Source of the DNA: Gallionella sp.
GTDB taxonomy: Bacteria; Pseudomonadota; Gammaproteobacteria; Burkholderiales; Gallionellaceae
Reading direction: 5' to 3'
DNA: 9,412 nucleotides
Assembly: GCA_030690245.1 (NCBI GenBank)
Contig: JAUYGW010000232.1
Location: 1-9,412, forward strand
Positions within the stretch are counted from its first letter, which is position 1. Each line of letters opens with the position of its first letter. The notes beneath the pieces were generated by a model. It saw only the letters and a list, made by a program, of their open reading frames with translations, did not search any database and was not told the DNA's origin. The translations under genes were made by a program, and so were the position numbers. Of this stretch, positions 5,886-9,412 are shown one piece after another.

Positions 5886-6665
5886 ATGATCAGCTTCACC
5901 AGCGCACAGCTTGATGCCTGGCTCGCCGCACTGATTTTTCCGCTGACGCGTATCCTGGCGATGATTGCCAGCTCTCCGGTGCTCGGCAACAAGCAAGTGC
6001 CTGCGCGCGTCAAAATCGGCTTGTCAGTACTGCTTGCCATCATCATTGCGCCGACCATCGGCGAGATGCCGCCAGCGGCTATCGGCTCTCCACAGGGAAT
6101 GTTGATAATGATTCAGCAGATCATCATCGGCGTGGCGATGGGATTCACGATGCGCCTGATTTTTACCGCTGTAGAAATAGCGGGTGAATTGGCCGGATTG
6201 CAGATGGGGTTGGGGTTCGCCAGCTTTTATGATCCAATCAATGCCGCTCACTCTGCAGTCGTTGCACAATGGCTGGGAATGATTGCAGCGCTGGCCTTTT
6301 TGGCCATGGATGGCCATCTATACATGCTATCCGCTCTAGCCGAAAGCTTTCACACGCTACCCATCGGCAGCATGATACCGGCCAAGGGGTTTTATGGAGT
6401 GGCCAGCTGGGGAGGAAGCATCTTTGTCTTCGGCTTGCAAATTTCGTTGCCGTTACTGGCCGCATTGCTGACCACCAATATCGCGCTAGGGATACTCACC
6501 CGCGCCGCGCCGCAGCTTAACCTGTTCGCCATCGGATTCCCCATCACGCTGGCAATCGGGTTTCTCGTATTGGCGCTTTCCATGCCCCATTTCATTACGC
6601 TGCTGGACAGGCTCATTCAAGAAGGATTAGGCACGATGCTTAATGTGGTAAAACTGCCGCACTAA
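5886..6665 (+). CDS. fliR: Flagellar export gate protein FliR
   Basis: The product is 259 aa, the normal size. A single FliR completes the FliP5FliQ4FliR1 gate. The start ATG 5886 gives MISFTSAQLDAWL, the usual N-terminus; the frame continues open upstream inside fliQ to 5811, but those codons are not homologous. Several membrane helices are evident. Motifs include SPVLGNKQVPARVKIGLS (30-47), ELAGLQMGLGFASFYDP (101-117), and ILTRAAPQLNLFAIGFPITL (203-222). A basic/hydrophobic C-terminus ends at TAA 6663-6665. flhB, which in some genomes follows or is fused to fliR, is absent here: the next gene is convergent. FliR is the last gene of this transcription unit. Confidence 0.98.
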   Translation: MISFTSAQLDAWLAALIFPLTRILAMIASSPVLGNKQVPARVKIGLSVLLAIIIAPTIGEMPPAAIGSPQGMLIMIQQIIIGVAMGFTMRLIFTAVEIAGELAGLQMGLGFASFYDPINAAHSAVVAQWLGMIAALAFLAMDGHLYMLSALAESFHTLPIGSMIPAKGFYGVASWGGSIFVFGLQISLPLLAALLTTNIALGILTRAAPQLNLFAIGFPITLAIGFLVLALSMPHFITLLDRLIQEGLGTMLNVVKLPH

Positions 6666-6721
6666 CGATTCCCATCCAACCGTATTGGTAGTGGTGTAAT
6701 TTATCAGCGCGGTGAGGTATG

Positions 6722-6746
6722 CGTTTCCACGCTGTGCGCGGGAACG
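6722..6746. terminator. Hairpin between convergent fliR and flgL, possible bidirectional terminator
   Basis: CGTTTCC (6722-6728) pairs with GGGAACG (6740-6746) with one G-T wobble. After an A/C mismatch the stem continues with CGC/GCG around a TGT loop. This gives a compact hairpin in the 91-bp spacer between the converging units, where termination is expected on both strands. No run of T follows on either strand, so it does not meet the strict intrinsic-terminator pattern; it could instead work with Rho or stabilise 3' ends. Confidence 0.45.
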
Positions 6747-6756
6747 ATGAAATAAA

Positions 6757-7959
6757 TTAAATGTAGCTAAACAATGAAAGCTCTGTGACTTTAACAAAAG
6801 ACTTCTGCGCCGCCTGCAAGCTCATGTTCTGCATAGTCAGGTCACTTATTGCCTTGTTGTAATCGGTATCCTGCAACTTCGACAAGGTCTGCTTTAACTG
6901 CAAGCCTATATCTTCACCCGTAACCTGCAACGAATCAATTTCCTGAAGGCGCAAGCCCAGTGTGGCACGGGTGGCCAGCACATTATTCAACGCGTTGTCC
7001 AGGTTATTGATCCCGCGACTCAGGCTGTTGGTCAGATTGGCTCCAACCACCGGTGCGTTCAGTGCGGCAATCAAATCGGAGATAGTTTTGAAGATACTTT
7101 CATTAGTGCTGGGCGCGACGGTAAAGGTATCGCCATTAGCGGGAACCCCTTTAATGTCCAGCTGCATCCCATCAAAGCTGATGGCCTGCCCACTAACATA
7201 GGGAATACCTGCCATAGCAGGCGCCAGTGCAGTAGGCGCTCCAGTTACCGTATAGCTTGTCACGCCAGCTACAACACTGAAAGCAATGGAATATGAATTA
7301 CCTGCCACCAGCGCGGCGGGGTTCGTAACTGATCCTTGGCTGATTACTCCGGTACCGGTATTGGTGGCGGTGGTCTGAGTGGCAAACGTACCATTACCGT
7401 TTTTCACGCGCATGAACACATCTGCACCAGAATCACTGGAAGCCATTTGCCTTGATGCGCTTACTTGCACGTTGCGCTGCCCGTCATCACCAGAATAGAC
7501 TACTCCAGCAGCCGTATTCGCAAAAGGCTGTGACCTGGACTGAAACCCCGAGAACAGATAATTGCCGAGCCCGTCTGTGCTGTTTGCCAAGCCTATCAAC
7601 TCCTGCAATCTGCCGCTTAAATCGGTCGCAATGGCACTACGATCACTGCCCTTTAATAAAATATTGCCTGCACCTGCTGCCGCATCATGCACGTCCTGCA
7701 ATAAAGAAGTTACGCTTTGCAATGTACCTTCAGCCATGCTTAAGGTGTTGCGTGCCGAGTCTCTGTTAGATGCATATTGCGTATTTGTCGCATCTGCCTG
7801 GCTAATTTCCAATGCACGAGTTGCCGCCACCGGATCATCCGATGCGGTCAAAAGCCGACGCCCGCTTGCGATCTGCTGCTGGGTTTGTAATAAACGAGCC
7901 TGCTGCTGATTCAGCGAGGCCACATTGCTGTCAAAAATTGTATTGGAACTGATACGCAT
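6757..7959 (-). CDS. flgL: Flagellar hook-associated protein 3 FlgL (hook-filament junction)
   Basis: The product is 400 aa, longer than E. coli FlgL (317). FlgL is secreted and forms the second junction zone between hook and filament. The N-terminal D0/D1 region is flagellin-like: MRISSNTIFDSNVASLNQQQ (1-20), then QIASGRRLLTASDDPVAATR (29-48). GLGNYLFSGFQSRSQPF (130-146) is a FlgL hallmark. Residues about 200-287 form an inserted beta-rich domain (NTGTGVISQGSV, SYTVTGAP, NGDTFTVAPSTN) that is also found in the neighbouring FlgK. The C-terminal helix ends KVTELSLFSYI. ATG 7959 is preferred; the GTG directly before it (7962) would add one residue, and AGG about 6 bases upstream of the ATG can serve as Shine-Dalgarno. 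It follows flgK by 15 bp. Confidence 0.96.
   Translation of the reverse strand: MRISSNTIFDSNVASLNQQQARLLQTQQQIASGRRLLTASDDPVAATRALEISQADATNTQYASNRDSARNTLSMAEGTLQSVTSLLQDVHDAAAGAGNILLKGSDRSAIATDLSGRLQELIGLANSTDGLGNYLFSGFQSRSQPFANTAAGVVYSGDDGQRNVQVSASRQMASSDSGADVFMRVKNGNGTFATQTTATNTGTGVISQGSVTNPAALVAGNSYSIAFSVVAGVTSYTVTGAPTALAPAMAGIPYVSGQAISFDGMQLDIKGVPANGDTFTVAPSTNESIFKTISDLIAALNAPVVGANLTNSLSRGINNLDNALNNVLATRATLGLRLQEIDSLQVTGEDIGLQLKQTLSKLQDTDYNKAISDLTMQNMSLQAAQKSFVKVTELSLFSYI
7099..7362 (-). other. Beta-rich domain in FlgL shared with FlgK
   Basis: The roughly 88 residues NTGTGVISQGSV...GDTFTVAPSTN align by eye with FlgK residues encoded at 8299-8556: NTGTG-IS-G-V, then (T/S)-(F/Y)-TVTG, AG-Y--G, and a final G-P--GD-FTV-P-TN. 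This is probably a surface-exposed domain (D2-like) inserted between the conserved helical ends. Confidence 0.7.
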
Positions 7960-7974
7960 CACACACCTGCTTTC

Positions 7975-9412
7975 CTATGGATTAATCGCCAAGATGGCGT
8001 CAAACATGGTTTGAGCAATTTGCATCGCCTTGGCCGCCGCTTGATACGCATTTTGATAACGTATCAGGTTGGCCGCTTCCTCGTCCAGGTTCACACCCGA
8101 AACCGCCTGCTGCGCCGCAACCGTTTGGGCCACCATGCTGTCCTGTGCCAGACTCGTCACAGCCATTTCATTGGTCTTGGCGCCAATCTCCCCAACCAGC
8201 TGGCCATATATCCCCTGCAAACTGGTCGTACCATTTGCCATCAGGTTTTGTGTCTGCAACCCAGCCAAAAGCAAGGCATTACGGCTGTCGCCAGTCGCAT
8301 TGGTATTTGGCCCGACAGTAAATTCATCGCCCGCAACCGGCGTTCCGGTGACTTGCACCGTCCAGCCATTGTAGGTGATGTCCGCGCCAGCGGTGTAGGC
8401 TACGCCAGCAACTGGCGAGCCAGGTACGCCCACGCCCGTTACCGTAAATGTGGTGGGAGGAGTATCGAAAACGATGCTTACTGCCTGCTGCAAATTCGTA
8501 TCGAGCGGTGGGGGCGCATTAACCGTCCCACTGCTGATTGTTCCAGTGCCGGTATTGGCCAATGCGGCAGTCCCGCGTATTGGGGCAGCCGCAGCAATTT
8601 TGGCAGGATCATTGGTAACCAACGCAATATTACGCGCACCGTTTGCGGTAGGGCGTATCAGGAAGCTGTCCCCTGCCGCCATCGCACCGGACGTCAAATT
8701 GACAGAAAATCCATCTACAACCTGCGGCAGCGTTGTGCCAAGGCTAGTCGTGGCATTATCCGATAGACGCACCGTTGAATAATTTGTGCCATCAAACCTC
8801 AACTGGTAGTCGCTAGTGGTCAGCGCCGCTACATCAGCAATAGTGGCGGACACGGCTGCATTGCCGGCATTGTTCGCATTCTTATCGATGCGCGGAGCAG
8901 CGGCAGTAAACAGATTGCCGCCCAGCACGCCGTTCAAATCCTGCCCCAACTGATTTTGCTGATTGACGCTGACGGCCATCCCCAACGCCACTCGCCCAAG
9001 CGCATTACGCGCCGGCTCCAGGGTTTGGTCACGAAAGTTGAGATAGGCGCCCAGATTGCCACCTTGCAAGCTGCTTTGCTGCATAGCAATAGCTCGACTA
9101 TTGTTCAAATAGGCAATATCTACTTTGCTTGGGTCGCTTGCTGATTGAACAACCTGCAGTCGCATCGCTTGTTCATCTATCACCAATGGCTGGCCGTTAC
9201 CGATAAATACGGTTGCCGTTCCATCTGTTTGCCGTAGCACGGTCGTTTTAATTTCCTGGTTTAACTGGCTAATCAATTGATCACGCTGATCAATCAGATC
9301 ATTTGGCTGCTGCCCCTGCCCGCTAGCTGTAGCCCGCTTAATGTTGCCGTTCAAGACAGCGATTTGCTGGGCATAACTATTGACGCTATTGATGCTGCTG
9401 GTGATCTGTCCG
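7975..9412 (-). CDS. flgK: Flagellar hook-associated protein 1 FlgK, C-terminal part (5' end outside window)
   Basis: This is the last 478 codons of FlgK, the first hook-filament junction protein. The frame is open to the right edge; the TTG at 9354 is not the start because coiled-coil sequence SINSVNSYAQQIAVLN precedes it, as in FlgK. Visible parts are NDLIDQRDQLISQLNQEI (18-35, counted from the 9354 codon), VFIGNGQPLVI, and GGNLGAYLNFRDQTLEPARN (98-117). Two related beta domains follow, about 170-248 (GDSFLIRPTANGARNIAL) and 267-352 (NTGTGTISSGTV, FTVTGVG, GDEFTVGPNTN). The conserved C-terminal D0/D1 helix contains QQAVSGVNLDEEAANLIRYQ (415-434) and AYQAAAKAMQIAQTMFDAIL (437-456). The stop is TAG 7975-7977. 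It is co-transcribed with flgL in the normal flgKL order. Confidence 0.96.
   Translation of the reverse strand, partial: GQITSSINSVNSYAQQIAVLNGNIKRATASGQGQQPNDLIDQRDQLISQLNQEIKTTVLRQTDGTATVFIGNGQPLVIDEQAMRLQVVQSASDPSKVDIAYLNNSRAIAMQQSSLQGGNLGAYLNFRDQTLEPARNALGRVALGMAVSVNQQNQLGQDLNGVLGGNLFTAAAPRIDKNANNAGNAAVSATIADVAALTTSDYQLRFDGTNYSTVRLSDNATTSLGTTLPQVVDGFSVNLTSGAMAAGDSFLIRPTANGARNIALVTNDPAKIAAAAPIRGTAALANTGTGTISSGTVNAPPPLDTNLQQAVSIVFDTPPTTFTVTGVGVPGSPVAGVAYTAGADITYNGWTVQVTGTPVAGDEFTVGPNTNATGDSRNALLLAGLQTQNLMANGTTSLQGIYGQLVGEIGAKTNEMAVTSLAQDSMVAQTVAAQQAVSGVNLDEEAANLIRYQNAYQAAAKAMQIAQTMFDAILAINP
8299..8556 (-). other. Beta-rich domain in FlgK shared with FlgL
   Basis: About 86 residues from NTGTGTISSGTV to GDEFTVGPNTN. 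They match the inserted FlgL domain at 7099-7362. A more distant relative precedes it in FlgK (8611-8847), ending GDSFLIRPTANGA. All are inferred outward-facing modules of the junction proteins. Confidence 0.7.

Noticed and set aside
8011..8766. 251-codon open frame on the plus strand opposite flgK
   Set aside because: It is fully antisense to a clear flgK frame, its translation is Arg- and Cys-rich without domain-like features, and no ribosome site was evident.
1..9412. CRISPR arrays, tRNA or rRNA genes, insertion sequences or phage genes
   Set aside because: None were seen by eye; nearly all of the window is accounted for by flagellar genes and short spacers.

Overview
The window is an ordinary-looking chromosomal flagellar locus from a Gram-negative bacterium, most likely a betaproteobacterium. 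The gene order fliI-J-K-L-M-N-O-P-Q-R, a FliK ending in a VDTFA-type tail and FlgK/FlgL of the betaproteobacterial type all fit. Placing it in the Nitrosomonadales (Gallionella/Sideroxydans-like) is a guess from overall feel, not something the sequence proves. Flagellar genes cover nearly the whole window; no mobile element, CRISPR array, tRNA or rRNA was seen.

Left part, plus strand (2-6665): the 3' end of fliI, then fliJ, fliK, fliL, fliM, fliN, fliO, fliP, fliQ and fliR, all co-oriented and mostly 0-10 bp apart or overlapping (fliM/fliN overlap by 8 bp; fliN/fliO share ATGA). They encode the export ATPase and its coiled-coil stalk (FliI, FliJ), the hook-length ruler (FliK), the stator-associated membrane protein (FliL), the C-ring switch proteins (FliM, FliN), and the export-gate assembly factor and gate (FliO; FliP, FliQ, FliR). 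Three gaps interrupt the tight packing: 906-977 before fliK, 2028-2119 before fliL and 5523-5610 before fliQ. A fourth, 4679-4733 before fliP, is filled by a small possible reading frame.

Right part, minus strand (6757-9412): flgL and the 3' portion of flgK, the two hook-filament junction proteins, reading towards the fli operon. The two units converge on a 91-bp spacer (6666-6756) that holds a strong hairpin and probably the transcription boundary.

No previously undescribed system is evident. Features that merit a second look are local: a tandem duplication of the N-terminal DDW...AMAEQ motif in FliN; degenerate heptanucleotide repeats in the fliK leader and in the fliO signal-sequence region; two mini reading frames with Shine-Dalgarno sites that bridge operon gaps; a run of nine C in fliO; and a domain that appears in both FlgK and FlgL.
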